DNA from: Rhynchonema sp. JSB1_4
Taxonomy: Eukaryota > Nematoda > Chromadorea > Monhysterida > Xyalidae
Length of the DNA: 64,000 nt
Direction: 5' to 3'
NCBI GenBank assembly: GCA_030248065.1
Contig: JASAMV010005523.1
Coordinates: 1-64,000 of the forward strand
Under the pieces are notes generated by a model. The model was not told the DNA's origin and made no database searches. It worked only from the letters and a program-made list of their open reading frames with translations. Positions 12,720-25,349 of this stretch are shown in pieces. Each line of letters starts with the position of its first letter. Positions within the stretch are counted from its first letter, which is position 1. The position numbers and the translations under genes were made by a program.

Positions 12720-12990
12720 GGCCCTAAATTGGAGCCAAGGCGTTTATAAAACATTTGTGACCAAACGGCACACAAAGAACATGCGAAACAGATCGGCATT
12801 TTACTTTCAAGGTGCGGAGATAGGGTCACAATTTTTTAGCTTTCAGCCCTCCGGGCACAGACAGGGTGCTGATATGGGAAAAAATTTTCTTGGCCGTGAG
12901 TGTTTTGGACCAAGCCCAGTTACCGTGCCAAGTTTCAATGAGATTGGTTTTGGTCACCTATATACTGTATAGCGGAGACCCTTTAAACAT
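12720..12990. repeat. Direct repeat unit 2 (~270 bp)
   Basis: This is the second copy of the 11600 unit and lies inside the right palindrome arm; its mirror is at about 7990-8290. The extra unit at 11600 has no left-arm partner. Confidence 0.7.
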
Positions 12991-13032
12991 GGGAAGTTTT
13001 CGAGACGCACCAAAAAGTGTGCATATGGCTAT

Positions 13033-13197
13033 GGGGTGATATTTTCGAAACGGTGTAAAGTTCGGTCGACAGCACAGTGTGATAGACCTCGGTGTAAACT
13101 TGAAACATTCCACGTTAATAACAGGCAATGTTTCACGTTTACACCGAGCTTTCGACCGAACTTTACACCGACGTTTACGCCCCGAAAATTCTACCCT
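13033..13197. mobile_element. MITE-like palindromic element, right copy
   Basis: This is the mirror of 7838-7999 inside the right palindrome arm, with the same terminal and internal inverted repeats. Confidence 0.6.
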
Positions 13198-13902
13198 ATG
13201 ACGAACAGTTTGACTGTATTGAGGTCGGCATCAAACTTGTGCGTTCCGCGCTGCAAAAGCCCGGACGCACCCAGTTTGATACCGGCCCCAATTGTTTTTG
13301 GTTCCAATAATGGGTTTGTTGGTTACTGTGGGAAGACCGCGTACCGTTTCTGTCAACTCTTTGAAGGGAGGTCTATCGCGAGTGTAACATTTCCGAGCCT
13401 GCCATCTCAGCCAGTTCAAGTATAGTAGCGCCATGCCTGCTGGGTTACAGCAACGTAGCAACTACGTTAGATCAGCAGACCAGTGCGATGAAGCAACGAA
13501 GGTCACGTGACGTCGCACTGGCTGTCAGGCTGACGCGGGTGTTTGAATGTGTTGCCAACACAAACGACAATAATTTTTCAAATATCAGTCTCCAGCCATC
13601 GGCTGCACCCACAATGAAGCTGCAATTATCAGTTCGCTTGTGACAAACGACAACAGAAAAATGAAATATACAACTTTAAAACACGTGTTCTATATAAACG
13701 TTTTATCCACGAACAAGGCTGACCGGAATAAAATGGATAACAGTAACAAATCACAAACACGTACGGTATTTTAGCAGCACTTTCAGTTTCAACCACTTAC
13801 AAAGTTAGGAAGAGTGGCAGAAGCTCGCTCAGCCACAGAAATAACAACCGGGGAACAGAAACAATATCGTTAATACATAATTCAAGAACAGAAATGAAAT
13901 CG

Positions 13903-16900
13903 TTAGTGATGATGATGTCCACCAACAAGCAAGTGTCTGTGCACCATCTGCTCCTTCTGAATCAAATGCGACGCTTTGTTCAACGTGTCGTTCAGTTTCT
14001 TCAGCTGATTAGCCCAATCGTCGAGTTGCTGCACATGCGACGGTCTGTAATTCAGGTTCGAGTTCTGATTCGTTATGGCAACATTGAGATTGCTTACGCT
14101 TGTAAAGGCAAACGCCAACACGAGCCCGATTTCGGAGTTGGTGCACTAGCAAAACGCAAAGAAAGAGAAATCCTCATGCACCACGTTGTATTCTACAACG
14201 TGAAACGTTTCCCAAATCAGCAGCCACGTGTGAATGTTTCACTAATCTACCACCTCCGAAATCGGGCTCGTGTTGGCGTAGTTTGCCTTTATATCCTACG
14301 GCCCAACTATACTTTTGTTCTCTCGCGCAACACAAAACAAATTCTCCCCACGCTGACTGGCTGTCGCGCGCACGCGCGACAATTTTATTCGTCTGCTGCG
14401 TGAGAGAACGTAGTAACGAAAAACATCCACGCGGCCCTTCACATATGGCAGTCAGCGAAACACCATTAATGTCAAAACGAGACGATGTTGCACGAAGCGC
14501 TTTTCCAACCATTTCTGATCAATAAGAAATTCATAGAACTTGCACCGCGCCACTTAACAACAACCGACCGTTTATTAAACCGGACGACGCCGGACGGTCG
14601 ATCGATTTTGGCATCAGCAATCACGCCGCTCACCACCAGATTGCACGCAAACTCTTCCGTTTTCTGAAGCGCGTCAAGCAGCAAATGACAAACAAAGAGA
14701 ACGAATTTAAAATTTGAAAACACAACCAAGTGGCCAACAACGCACAGCGATGTCCCAGTTGAGTAACTGCGCCATTCGTTCGAGCGTGATTTCAGTGTAG
14801 TATTTGGATATGATACGAATGTTCTGCAACAAAATGACACTTCGAACTCTGCACTCCTCGAACTGTACGTAGATTCGAGAAAAAGCGCAATGACTTCATT
14901 GGGGTCGGTCAGCGTTTGACGCCAGCCAGAGGGCGGCGCTCGTACAACGTAACGTCAACTTGTGTGCACACAGCCGGTCTGGGAGGTTGGGCCTGTTCTC
15001 TCCTATGTATGTTCAACATCAGTGCTGTGGCTGGGTACAGTATTCCCCCTCGGCGGTGCGGTATGTGGCCCCCCGCGCTCAGGTACGGTATCTCCCCCAA
15101 TTTTTGCAAAATTTCACCCCAAAAGTATTTTTTGGTCCAAAACGGGTCAAAATCGACCAAAAGTGCGGAAATTTGCGCGCCTTGCGCGATTTACGCACAT
15201 TTTAACCCATAAAAATTGAATTCTCGCGAAAGTAGTATGGTGCAGTATATCTTCCTAAGATTTCTTCCCACCGCCCCCCTAATCTCTGCGTACTGTAGGT
15301 ATCTCCCCTTTTTTGGCGCCAAGGTACAGTATCTCCCTCCAGAAGTAGCCACGGCACTGTTCAACACTCAACCGAGCGAGCAAACATAAGCGCCGCAAGC
15401 TAACAGTTTGAGCTGACAGGCTCAATTTGGTGCCATGTCCATCTAGAGGCGCGTTAGACAGAAAATGTACCGGTGGTGCCCAAATGACTACAAATTAAAA
15501 AGGAAAAGAGCGACTACCAGGCTCCGACTATCGCTTACAGAGGATCGCAGTGTTTTGTGTGCAATAATTGCACATCAGCGTTAGTAATCGATCACCAAAC
15601 TCACATGCTCTCCGACGCGTTTCTGAAAGTCGTCCCATCGTTTGTCACCACCGTCGCCTTGCGTGAACACATTCGTTGCTGAGCAACTGCTGCTGCCTCG
15701 ACGTAGCAACGACTCGTATGAACCTGTGTTGGTCGCAAACATTTCACAAAAAATAATAATTCTCGCCAACGAAATTATGAGCAACGCGCGTCTGTCCGTA
15801 CAACGTTCTTCAAAACAGATGGGTGCTTGGTGTATTTACGTGCTATTTTTATGCTTAAACTGAATCGGAAAATTTTCAGTGGCACAAAAAATTGCTTCGT
15901 GGAAAACTTGACGTGCTACTTCGCCCCCACAACCTACACGCAAGGCCAAAATTCTGACGCATCTGCAAAAAATTCTGACGCATCTGCAAAACCTCAAAAT
16001 AAAAAACCATGGTCGACTGACCTGTGATCACTTCAGGCCAATTGATCAGCAGCTCGGTGGTGAAGATCTCAAGAAGTTTGCTGAAAAAACAAACGAACGA
16101 TCACATTTATTCATTGATATTCTCAACATGAACACCAACAAACAAGATCAAATGGAAATGGGTGGCGAAATTGGGGCTTCATAATAGCCGACAATCAAGT
16201 TTCGATGTCAAACAAGACGGGAAAAGGAGCAGCAAGTTGCCGCAGAACGTACGCATAAGCAGGCAGTCGTTCGAGATTCTTGTCGAGTTTGATGCGATGC
16301 AATAAGTCCCACTGTTCGTTGTCGTGTGGCGTCAGTAGCGCATACAACACCGCGCATTTCACTATCTGAATAAATAAAGACATCTCGGAATCGGTTTGAT
16401 CAAACCCAAAAAAAACAACTAAATTCCACATATCGCACGCACATCATCGAACGTCTTCGTGTCCTCCTGCACGACGGCGGTGTTCTCGAGCGCGCGATAG
16501 TGCTTGCAAACATCGGCGTACTTGCCATCGTGCGAGTCAAGCTCGATCATTTGAGTGTAGAACTTGACTTTGAGTTGTTGCACCTGCAACGCATCAACAA
16601 ACGAACATCAACTGGCTCATCTCAAGTGACTACCTAACAAAACGCTTTGAACTTTCAATGGCAGATCAGTTTCTTCAACACCGGTGTACCGCACCGCAAC
16701 TAACAGAGGGGGCGCTATATCAAGGTGAAAGTCATCATCAAAGTGCGAACTGCTGCCAAAGAAGTCAGGAAACGACAAACAAGACAAAATGCACTGACCC
16801 CGGAATCAGTTTTGTCAAAAAAGCGAGTGGAGATCTTCTTAGCAATGATCGACGCGCGCACGTGGTCCTTGCGAGCCAGCGACAGACGCATCTGCTCCAG

Positions 16901-18805
16901 CAGATATTCAATCTTCTCTTTTTGTTCCATCGAGCCAAATGTTTCGATCTGTGAATATGTGATCACTGGTTTTTTTTTGAAGTTTTTGCAACTCGTTTCC
17001 AGCTCGCATGCATGAAAACAAAGCAGAACTGCATTGCACGCACCTGAAGCGACAACAGCAGTTTGGCCGCTTCGTCGATGTCTCCTTTCGCTTCTTTTTC
17101 CTGCACCAACTTCTTGGTCAGACGTGCTCGTTCGGTTTCAACGTAAATCTGTAATTGACATGATCACTGTAGTGGAAGATTTTTTTGTCTCTTTACCAGC
17201 TTCGCTTTCGGACGAGGAGCTAAATTCAATGTTCAACCGTACGACTTACTGGGTTCTGCCACAAAAAATTATATCTCATGATTCGCTCCAGAACTTTTGC
17301 AAACTTTTCACTTAGAAAAAAAACGGAGAACACAAACATTTTTACAGGTATTTCACCGAAAACTGGTCGATAAATATAAATTTTGGCTACACAAAATTCG
17401 TAGAAGAAACAATCCAGTGTGGTCGCTGCCGTCTGACTGAATTCGGCGTCTCGAGTTACTTAGGTAAGTGCAATATAAAAGCACGACAGACACCATACCC
17501 ACCTTTCCATCAGTCACAGTCCGCAAGGTGTCGATCAGTTTGAGTCGTTGTTCCTCGTTTTTCACCGTCACTTCGTGGTCGACATACGTACATGCCAACT
17601 GCACCATTTTGGTCACCGCCTGTAATTCATAGCCTACTTGCAACGCGCTCAGTTGAAACGTACTCCGACCCGGTTTACAAAAACTGAATTCGTAAAAATG
17701 CCTTGCGATTTTCTCCATGAAAACCTGTATGTTACACCGCTTCTATGGAACGTGCCTTGGACGTAGTGATACAAACGAATGCAAATTTAGCTCTCACATT
17801 CTTGATTAACGATCGTTTTTTGGACAGCGTCACAATGGTTTCATTGAGCATCGTCCAATCACGTGATTCGAAGCACAATCGTACCATCGTTTCGAGGATA
17901 CGGCCGTTCGAGCGCATGTCAGCGCCCTGCAATACAAGAAACATTCAAGGCTGGTTTGATCCCGTATGGGGATTGCAAATTCGAACTGCTACGAATCACC
18001 CACACCCACCATGTACTTTCTGATGGCTTAGGGTTAGGATGGTACGTAACCAGGATTTTACTGGTTCACAACAGCACATTTTATTTTAGGCCATGTTTTG
18101 CTTGCCAGGTGAGCAATTATCTAATCGTCTAAAAATATTGTGATAGAACTAACTGTTTAGTTGTGTAAATTCTCCATTCTAAAAAATCCAACCAATGGCG
18201 GACTAACCAAGCGCGTAAGCTTCTCCAATGCATACAATTTTTCCAACGCTTCGGTTAGTTTGCCGGCCTGCAAGATAGTTGGTGTAAGGTGTAAAGTATG
18301 AGCATTTACCAGAAAAGGTGCTCAGATTTAAATTTTCGGTCGGTGGATCCTAACTATATCCAACGCAAACGTAAGCGCGCACGCAAACAAACGCACATGA
18401 AAAATAATAGCCATACGTCTGAAACGGCTGGAAATTTTTAATTAAACACATTTAATTCAACACAATAAATATTAATTTAAAAGTCACGCCACGTTTTTGA
18501 TCCTTTTTGTTATTTGATTGGCATAGTGTTTAGTTTTCATCGAAAACAAAACGAAGCGAAATCCCGGTTTTCTAATGGAAATTTGTTTTCGGTCCAAAAA
18601 GATAGACCAGGTTTTTTGTTTTCTTTTCACGAAAAATACGGTTCTTTTGCGATCGCAACTAAGCTATTCAATCCAACTTGATGATAACCTTGACTAGATT
18701 TTCAGCTACTGGGATTATTTCATCCACATCTTTGCAATAGTCCACTTCCATTTTCACCAATCGGCCGTCGCTCGATTCGGTCAGTTTCATGTCGATTTCG
18801 TCCAT
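13903..18805 (-). CDS. rpn-5: 26S proteasome lid subunit Rpn5/PSMD12, right-arm inverted copy
   Basis: This is the mirror copy of the Rpn5/PSMD12 gene, on the minus strand and convergent with the left copy. Exons in transcript order: 18805-18689, 18267-18208, 17926-17798, 17619-17503, 17148-17044, 16948-16799, 16583-16443, 16365-16253, 16080-16022, 15723-15605, 14823-14746, 14663-14565, 14028-13903. Each exon has the same length as in the left copy, so the reading frame is intact over 1413 nt. The stretches compared appear identical in amino acids; one silent change was seen in exon 10 (TCG versus TCA). Introns differ by scattered substitutions and small indels, and intron 10 lacks a 76-bp low-complexity insertion present on the left. 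Near the exon 13 acceptor this copy carries a few extra bases, all intronic. It could be a recent real duplicate or a second haplotype joined in inverted orientation; the sequence alone cannot decide. Confidence 0.94.
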
Positions 18806-19634
18806 TTTGAAGCGCGATCCTCCACTTGTGCGTGTGTCTCTATTGTGGTTGTGTGTCGAGTGGCGTGGTGACCAGCCTGGGCCTGGCTAGGTCAGTTTCG
18901 GTTAATCTTGTTGCGTTGCGCACTAAAAAAACAGAAAACCACACTGTCATTTGGTTACTAATTCATATTCAGTGTGTCACGGTCACGGAATTGAACAAAT
19001 AACATACAATGCTAAGGTTGACTGACGACAGTGCTGTGGCTGGCGCTGGGCAGTGTTGTTCCTGGCCCGGAGGGGGAGATAGCGGACCCCCCGTTTTTTT
19101 CGGAGGGGGAGATAATGTACCGTACCGTCCCCCGAGGGGGAAGACCCAAATTCAGGAAAAAGTCACTTTTTGACCCTATAAAAGGGTATTTTGGCGGTTT
19201 GTGACAACATCGACCTTAAAATCACACGTTTTAGACCTAAAAATGTTCATTTTGGGCCTAAAAATGTCTATTTTAGGCAAAAATTCGGGGAGATAGTGTA
19301 CCCGGAGCCAGTGTAGTTCCTGGTCCGGAGGGTGGACAGGTGTTCCATACATACAGGTACCCTTCTTTTTTCGGAGGGGGAACAGACGTACCCACCTGGG
19401 GCGGAGGACCCAAATTGGGAGAAAAGTCATTTTTGAGGTCGAAAATTTGACTCATTTTTGCCCCTTTTTGGGAAAAATCTCAATAAAAAGGGTATTTTGG
19501 CGATTTTTGACAACATTGACGATTGACCTAAAAATCACTCATTTTATGCCTAAAAATGCCTATTTTAGGCCTAAATTTGCCTATTTTAGGCAGGCGTACC
19601 CGGAGGGGGAACAGTGGGGGTTTTAGGCCTACAA

Positions 19635-20047
19635 TACCGTAAAACCTAAAATACAAGGGGGGGCTGTATTTTTTCACTGACCCCTTTTAGGGGGGGGCTG
19701 TACTTTGGGGGGGGCCTTATTTTTTCGCTGCCCAAAATCTCAAAAAATGTTCCAAAAAATACCCCTAAAATGGAGTTCTGTCAGGGTGTTACTGGTCATT
19801 ATTGAGTGTTTTTAGGTGCAGATCTTCCATAAAAGACTTTACGTCATCATATACTCAACCACAAACGTTGTACACAAGGTGTCTTATACAAGAACTTGAC
19901 TTTACGACCCCCAAGCGGGGAATTCCAAGTGGGGGGGGGGGGGCTTTCTTTTTGGGGGGGGCTATTTTTTTCACTGACCCCGTTTTGGGGGGCTGTATTT
20001 TTGGGGGGGGGCTCTATTTTTGGGGGCTCTATTTTAGGGAATACGGT
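19635..20047. mobile_element. C-rich inverted-repeat element, right palindrome arm
   Basis: This is the mirror copy of the 916-1330 element. Its G-runs are longer in places than the matching C-runs on the left, so homopolymer lengths differ between arms. Confidence 0.55.
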
Positions 20048-20522
20048 AGGTTATTTTTAGGTCGATGCTGTCAAAAGTCGCCAAAATACCCTTTTTATGG
20101 AGAATTTTTTCCAAAAAGGGCCAAAAATCGGTCAAATTTTTCACCTCAAAAAGTGACTTTTTCCTGATTTTGGGTCTTCCCCCCAGGGAGTGGGAGGTAC
20201 ACTAACCGCCGCACGGAAAAAAGGGGTAGGTAAAGTACACTAACCGCCGCGCCGGACCAGGAATAGAGCCCTCTGGAATAGAGCCCTCTTGTGTTTGGTT
20301 TTCACGGGGACCAGGGCCGACCGGATCAGGCCGGGCCCCCGGGCCGCAATTTTTGACTCTTCGACCGATCCTGCCCTACTGACCTCTCAGTTCAAAATCA
20401 AATCAAAATTCAAAACGCTCTCGCTGGTCGCTCACTACGTTCGTTCTTTTGCTTTCAGTTTCTTCGTGACGGTGGACAGGTTGTGTTTTGATGGCGATGT
20501 CACTTTACGAATCGGATCCTAA

Positions 20523-21408
20523 CGTGCCGGGAAGACTGATTATAAATAAAACGGATTAAACGGATTTTCCGGATTAAACGGATTTTTGCGTGCTGGGGGG
20601 AAGACTCATTATGGACTGGAAAATAAAACGGATTAAACGGAATCCAGCTGTAACTTAGTCTTGAACCAAGGCTTGGGCTTAGGCTTGAGTTCAGGCTTAG
20701 GCTTACGCTTAGGCTTACGTTTGCGCACATATTTAGGCTTGGACCTTGACTCAGGCTTAAACTTAGGCTTGGGCTCAGGCTGAATACATGCGTGGCATGC
20801 ATAGCACTCGTAATCAGTCTTCCCGGGAAACGGCCCTGGGGGGAAGGCTGATTATGCGAATTCCGTTTAATCCGTTTTATTTTCAAATCCATAATCAGTC
20901 TTCCCCCCAGAGCCTCTGCAGGGTGCACTGATTACAATAGTAATCAGTCTTCCATCAACCGATCCTAATTCTACAAATGGGGTCCGGCCAGACGGTTGAT
21001 GGAAGACTTATTACTATTGTAATCAGCGCACCCTGCAGAGGCTCTGAGGGAAGACTGATTATGGATTCGAAAATAAAACGGATCAAACGAAATCCGCATA
21101 ATCAGCCTCCCCTCAGGGCCGTTTCCCGAGAAGACTGATTACGAATGCCACGCATGTGTTCAGATTAAGCCCAAACCCAAGTTTAAGCCTGAGTCAAGGC
21201 CCAAGCCTAAATATGTGCGCAAACGTGATCCTAAGCTGGAACTCAAGCCTAGGCCCAAGCCTTGCTTTAGGACTAAGTTATAGCTGGATTCCGTTTAATC
21301 CGTTTTATTTTCCAGTCCATAAACAGTCTTCCCCCCAGGACGCAAAAATCCGTTTTATCCGAAAAATCCGTTTAATTCGTTTTATTTATAATCAGTCTTC
21401 CCGGCACG
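20523..21408. mobile_element. Foldback element copy B, complete, 886 bp
   Basis: The element begins CGTGCCGGGAAGACTGATTA and ends with its reverse complement. The two arms of about 430 bp are inverted around a short spacer near 20965-20995. Each arm contains about 130 bp of hexamers of the TTAGGC/TTGGGC/TCAGGC type; arm 1 (20665-20795) has five perfect TTAGGC units. There is no plausible coding region, so it would be non-autonomous. The hexamer phase is maintained while the units have diverged. Confidence 0.8.
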
Positions 21409-22274
21409 GGCCGGACATCAGGCAAAATCCTAATCAATAGTCGCCTTATCCATTAAGAAACTTGGGTTCCGTTTCCAGGACTTTTATTGCCTTTCAATTA
21501 CAAAGGCAAAATTCGAACAACCACTGTAGAATTCTGTGTGGAGGAGATTTGCCCGAACTTGTATACTTTTTCCAAAAACTTGATTGAGGATGGATGGAGC
21601 GAAGGATTGAGATTGAGAGTGTTGATCCATATAGGGTTGTGATTGTTTTATTCCAATAAAAGTTATGGGCTTTGTACCTTGTTTTTGGATTTATGATTGT
21701 TTCCACACGTTGCACGAATAATACTAACCTAAAAAACTGAAACATATTTTTCAAAATAAGAGTAAAGTTCCCACGCACAGCGCTTTATTTATATGTTCCC
21801 TTTATGTTCATGTTCTTTTTCCTTCCCTGTGCGCTCACGCCTGCACTTGCAAAATGTTGTCGGAAGAGAAGTCGGAATGACAGCATCGCTGTATCTTCCA
21901 CGGCTACTTTTATTCGTATCGCCGCGCGCGAAGCTCGCTCGCTTGCTTCTGTCACCTTCATTTGTTTTCTCTGTGGTTCCTTTCTCTGTTTGTTCCCTCT
22001 TTCTCCCTCCCGTTCCACCATTGCGCTTGTTCCCGATATCCATTATCTCCTTTATGTGCATCTTCAACTTAGCCCGTTGCCCGAGTCAGTAAGTTTGGTG
22101 CTTCGGTACCGTTTGATCGAGGACTGGATTCCAATGGGATGTCATGAGGCCAGGAATAGTGTGACCTGGATATGTGACAAGTTTGGGATCATTGCATTCC
22201 AGCATTGAATCTCGCACAGTTCCGGTTCCGGATAATAATAATAAAATAATGGTCGCAAATTATCCGGTAGAGAC
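21409..22274. other. Intergenic stretch between foldback copies
   Basis: No gene recognised. Overlapping frames at 21790-22210 encode Arg/Ser/Phe-rich sequence of no known family. Confidence 0.3.
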
Positions 22275-22712
22275 CGTGCCGGGAAGACTGATTATAAATA
22301 AAACGGATTAAACGGATTTTCCGGATTAAACGGATTTTTGCGTGCTGGGGGGAAGACTCATTATGGACTGGAAAATAAAACGGATTAAACGGAATCCAGC
22401 TGTAACTTAGTCTTGAACCAAGGCTTGGGCTTAGGCTTGAGTTCAGGCTTAGGCTTACGCTTAGGCTTACGTTTGCGCACATATTTAGGCTTGGACCTTG
22501 ACTCAGGCTTAAACTTAGGCTTGGGCTCAGGCTGAATACATGCGTGGCATGCATAGCACTCGTAATCAGTCTTCCCGGGAAACGGCCCTAAGGGGAAGGC
22601 TGATTATGCGGATTCCGTTTAATCCGTTTTATTTTCAAAGCCATAATCAGTCTTCCCCCCAGAGCCTCTGCAGGGTGCACTGATTACAATGGTAATCAGT
22701 CTTCCATCAACC
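22275..22712. mobile_element. Foldback element copy C, single arm
   Basis: This is nearly identical to the left arm of copy B from CGTGCCGGGAAGACTGATTA to CTTCCATCAACC, including the telomere-like hexamers at about 22415-22545. The spacer and second arm are absent. It lies about 870 bp downstream of copy B. Confidence 0.75.
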
Positions 22713-22879
22713 AAGACCAGTCGAGCGCACGGGCTCGAAAACGAGCCTAACAAATGGACTACGCAAAACACAATGCAAAAGATTGACCATTTTTGTGTTT
22801 GTGTCCGGCTCTTTTCTTCTTTTTTTCTCTTATTATTTACTCTTGTCAAGTGCTATATTGATTTATAAATTACCTTCAG

Positions 22880-22963
22880 GCTCCTTTCAACAACGAAAGT
22901 GAACGTGCAGCCATCGGACTTTGGACAGAGGAAGTTGAGTTCCTGACTGACGCTGACCGCTGA
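22880..22963 (+). other. Orphan terminal-exon candidate
   Basis: After TTACCTTCAG, 27 codons read APFNNESERAAIGLW then TEEVEFLTDADR and a TGA. The acceptor and acidic composition look exon-like, but I found no upstream exon and no family match. It may be the remnant of a gene disrupted by foldback copy C just upstream, or chance. Confidence 0.25.
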
Positions 22964-23148
22964 GTGACACCTGCACCACAACCGCACTTGATTGTTTTGC
23001 CAAGTCTGGAACAACAAACGTTCGTTTTGTTTTGTTTGCCTTTCTCTATTCGCTTTTGCTTACCGTATTGTCGGAAATAGAACCCCCCAAAGACCTCCCC
23101 ATTAATTGAACCACCTGAATGGCTCGAAATCAAAAATAGAACCCCCAT

Positions 23149-23566
23149 TACCGTAAAAACCTAAATACAGCCCCCCCGGAATAGAGCCCCCCCGTAATAC
23201 AGCCCCCCAAAAAGGGGTCAGTGAATTAATAGAGGCCCCCCCGGAATAGAGCCCCCCCTTAAGTAACATCCCATATACTGTAGTGTATTAAGGCTTGATA
23301 GTGGTGTACAGGTACATTTATGAACGTTTGTTGTTCGTTCAGAGCACATAATACGCCTCCTATTGACGAATAGACACGAATAAATGCGATTACAAGCGAA
23401 AAAACATCCTTTCAAACCCCTTTTTAGGGGTTATTGGGGGGTATTTCTGGGAACAATTTTTCAGGTTCGGGTCAGTGAATTAATAGAGGCCCCCCCGTAA
23501 TAGAGCCCCCCCAAAATGGGGTCAGTGAGTTAATAGAGCCCCCCTTCTATTTAGGTTTTTACGGTA
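23149..23566. mobile_element. MITE-like element with TACCGTAAAAACC ends, copy 1
   Basis: Terminal inverted repeats TACCGTAAAAACCTAAATA and TATTTAGGTTTTTACGGTA bound 418 bp. The subterminal part alternates AATAGAGCCCCCC blocks with GGGGTCAGTGA. The middle has TGTAGTGTATTAA and CACGAATAAATGCGATTACA. There is a near-identical copy at 50939. Confidence 0.85.
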
Positions 23567-23585
23567 ATTGGCCCCCCCACCCCCA

Positions 23586-23935
23586 GAGGTGGGAATCGGG
23601 CCGGGCCAAGGTTTCCGGGCCGGTCCGGGATGGTCGGCCCGAAAAGGCCCGACATCATCGAATTTCAATAAAAAAATGACTTTTACGGTAAATTAGCCAA
23701 AATTTCTTGCGATTCAGCAGCTCAGGACCGACTTCTATGATTTTCAGGTATTTTCAAACAAAAAACCGAATTTCTGCACCAAAAAATTTTCTTAAAAATA
23801 TCATCAGAATATGTCGGGCCGAAAAAAATCGGGCCGGGCTTCCGGCCCGAAATGTCGGGCCGGGCTGGGCCGACCCTAGGACCTCGTCGGGCCGGGCGGG
23901 CCGAGGTACAGGTAACCCGGCCCGATTCCCACCTC
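23586..23935. mobile_element. GC-rich terminal-inverted-repeat element
   Basis: It starts GAGGTGGGAATCGGGCC and ends GGCCCGATTCCCACCTC. Subterminal GGGCCGGGC blocks alternate with TCGGGCCG. The centre is AT-rich with no coding potential. Confidence 0.75.
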
Positions 23936-23999
23936 CAGTGTAGTTGCTGGGGGAGGGGGTCCCCCTAAAGCACACTACCCGCCGGCCGCGACCAAGGTA

Positions 24000-25349
24000 C
24001 ACTAGTACGCTAACTAGTTTCGAAAAAGGGTCTTTTTCGAGTGTTTTAGACCGTTTTAAAACGATTTTATAATATGCGGGCTCGGCTCGAACAGAAGAAA
24101 ATTTTTCGCCATTTTAGACCAAAAAAACACATTTCCTCGGAAAAATAAGTTACCGGTAATTTTTCCGGGCAATTTTTTTTCGAAAATTGCCGGTCTCCGA
24201 AAAAAACGTTTTTTTTCGGAAATAAAACGGTTTTTTTTCAGTTGGTCACTGTTGTTATAGTAATATTACATTGTAATATAGTAACTTTTGTAGTAAACAC
24301 CAGGTTTCATGTGTAATTCGTACTAGGTGAATCACCATGTTTTGACTGTTTTATACCCGCTGTAGTGTAGCAGATTTTATATTTTTTGGGGCATTCGCAC
24401 TACTGCCCGTGCGGGGCTAGGTTGGATTATACCTATACGTATGTATGCTTCCATGTATTCTTTAGTATGTACGATAAACCTATCATAATGTGACCTTGTG
24501 CTTTGCTTTCCTAGAGGGGCTAGCCCTCAATTCTTTAGTAATAGCTGAGGTATGACACGGTAACTAAGAACCCTTATAACACTATAATACCATACCAACC
24601 CAATACCAAACCCAACCCAACCTAGTACCAGGCTCTTCAGCAGTGTTGCTTTGGTATGGGCTATTGAGTGGGAGGTCATGCGGGATAAGCCGCTAACTTC
24701 GCGCGTAGCGGACGACTTTTCGCCTATTTCGTGTGAAAAATACCGATTTCATACCATCTTGTGCCGAATATCGCTATTCGCTATGCTGTATGTACAATTG
24801 TACAAGCCCGGGGGCTGTGACTTACCTACTGTACCAGGATGGAAATTTTATTTTAGGCGAAATTTGATATTTGAACATGTAAACCGACTTATGTTAGCTA
24901 AGAACTGGATTCCGACACCATCTCGAAAACCGGATTCTCATGACCGACCAACTGAAAAATATCGAGAACGTTTATTCTGGACCCTGGTAATTCTTTGAAC
25001 ATAAACTGCGCGAAAAACTTGACAGGAAAAATGGCAAAAATTTTTCTTGGAAATTCGAATTTGAATTTTAGAGTTCTCCCTCTTGCATTTAGATTTTTAC
25101 GTTATTCAGAACCCGAATCCGCAAAGGCCGACTTCTGGATCAAGGTGAACGGATACTCTACTACGACGCACCATTGACCTGGTGCTCGTGCCGTGCGCTC
25201 TCACTTCATCCGGGTCGTCAGGTCCAGTTTAACTCTAGCCAAGTCCAAGGAAGGTAACAATCGCCATTTGTGTGGCACTAACGAGATCAAACAAACACCC
25301 AGCACCATAATCGTCGCTGTGCATCCGGCAGCCTCATCTCAACGTCATA
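24000..25349. other. Intergenic stretch upstream of ARL5
   Basis: 24000-24240 is a degenerate A/T and CG repeat (GGTCTTTTTCGAG phrases). 24600 onward holds the exon-like segment listed separately. The ARL5 promoter must lie here, but no clear TATA or initiator was seen. Confidence 0.3.
24857..24986 (+). other. Orphan internal-exon candidate
   Basis: Flanked by TTTTAG and CTG/GTAATT, the open frame reads LIFEHVNRLMLAKNWIPTPS and continues HDRPTEKYRERLFWTL. Composition is protein-like. A second open stretch after an AG at 25071 (VLPLAFRFLRYSEPESAKAD) does not keep phase with it. No family recognised. Confidence 0.25.

Larger units (their letters stand above)
11870..20421 (-). repeat. Right arm of ~20-kb inverted repeat
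   Basis: This is the inverted partner of 537-9100. It carries the minus-strand Rpn5 gene and mirror copies of the same small elements (13033-13197 and 19635-20047). The outer edge is followed by about 100 bp of unrelated sequence and then foldback copy B. Confidence 0.9.

Noticed and set aside
20419..20522. Exon-like FFVTVDRLCFDGDVTLRIGS after a TTTCAG
   Set aside because: It is too short, ends at foldback copy B and has no partner exon or family match.
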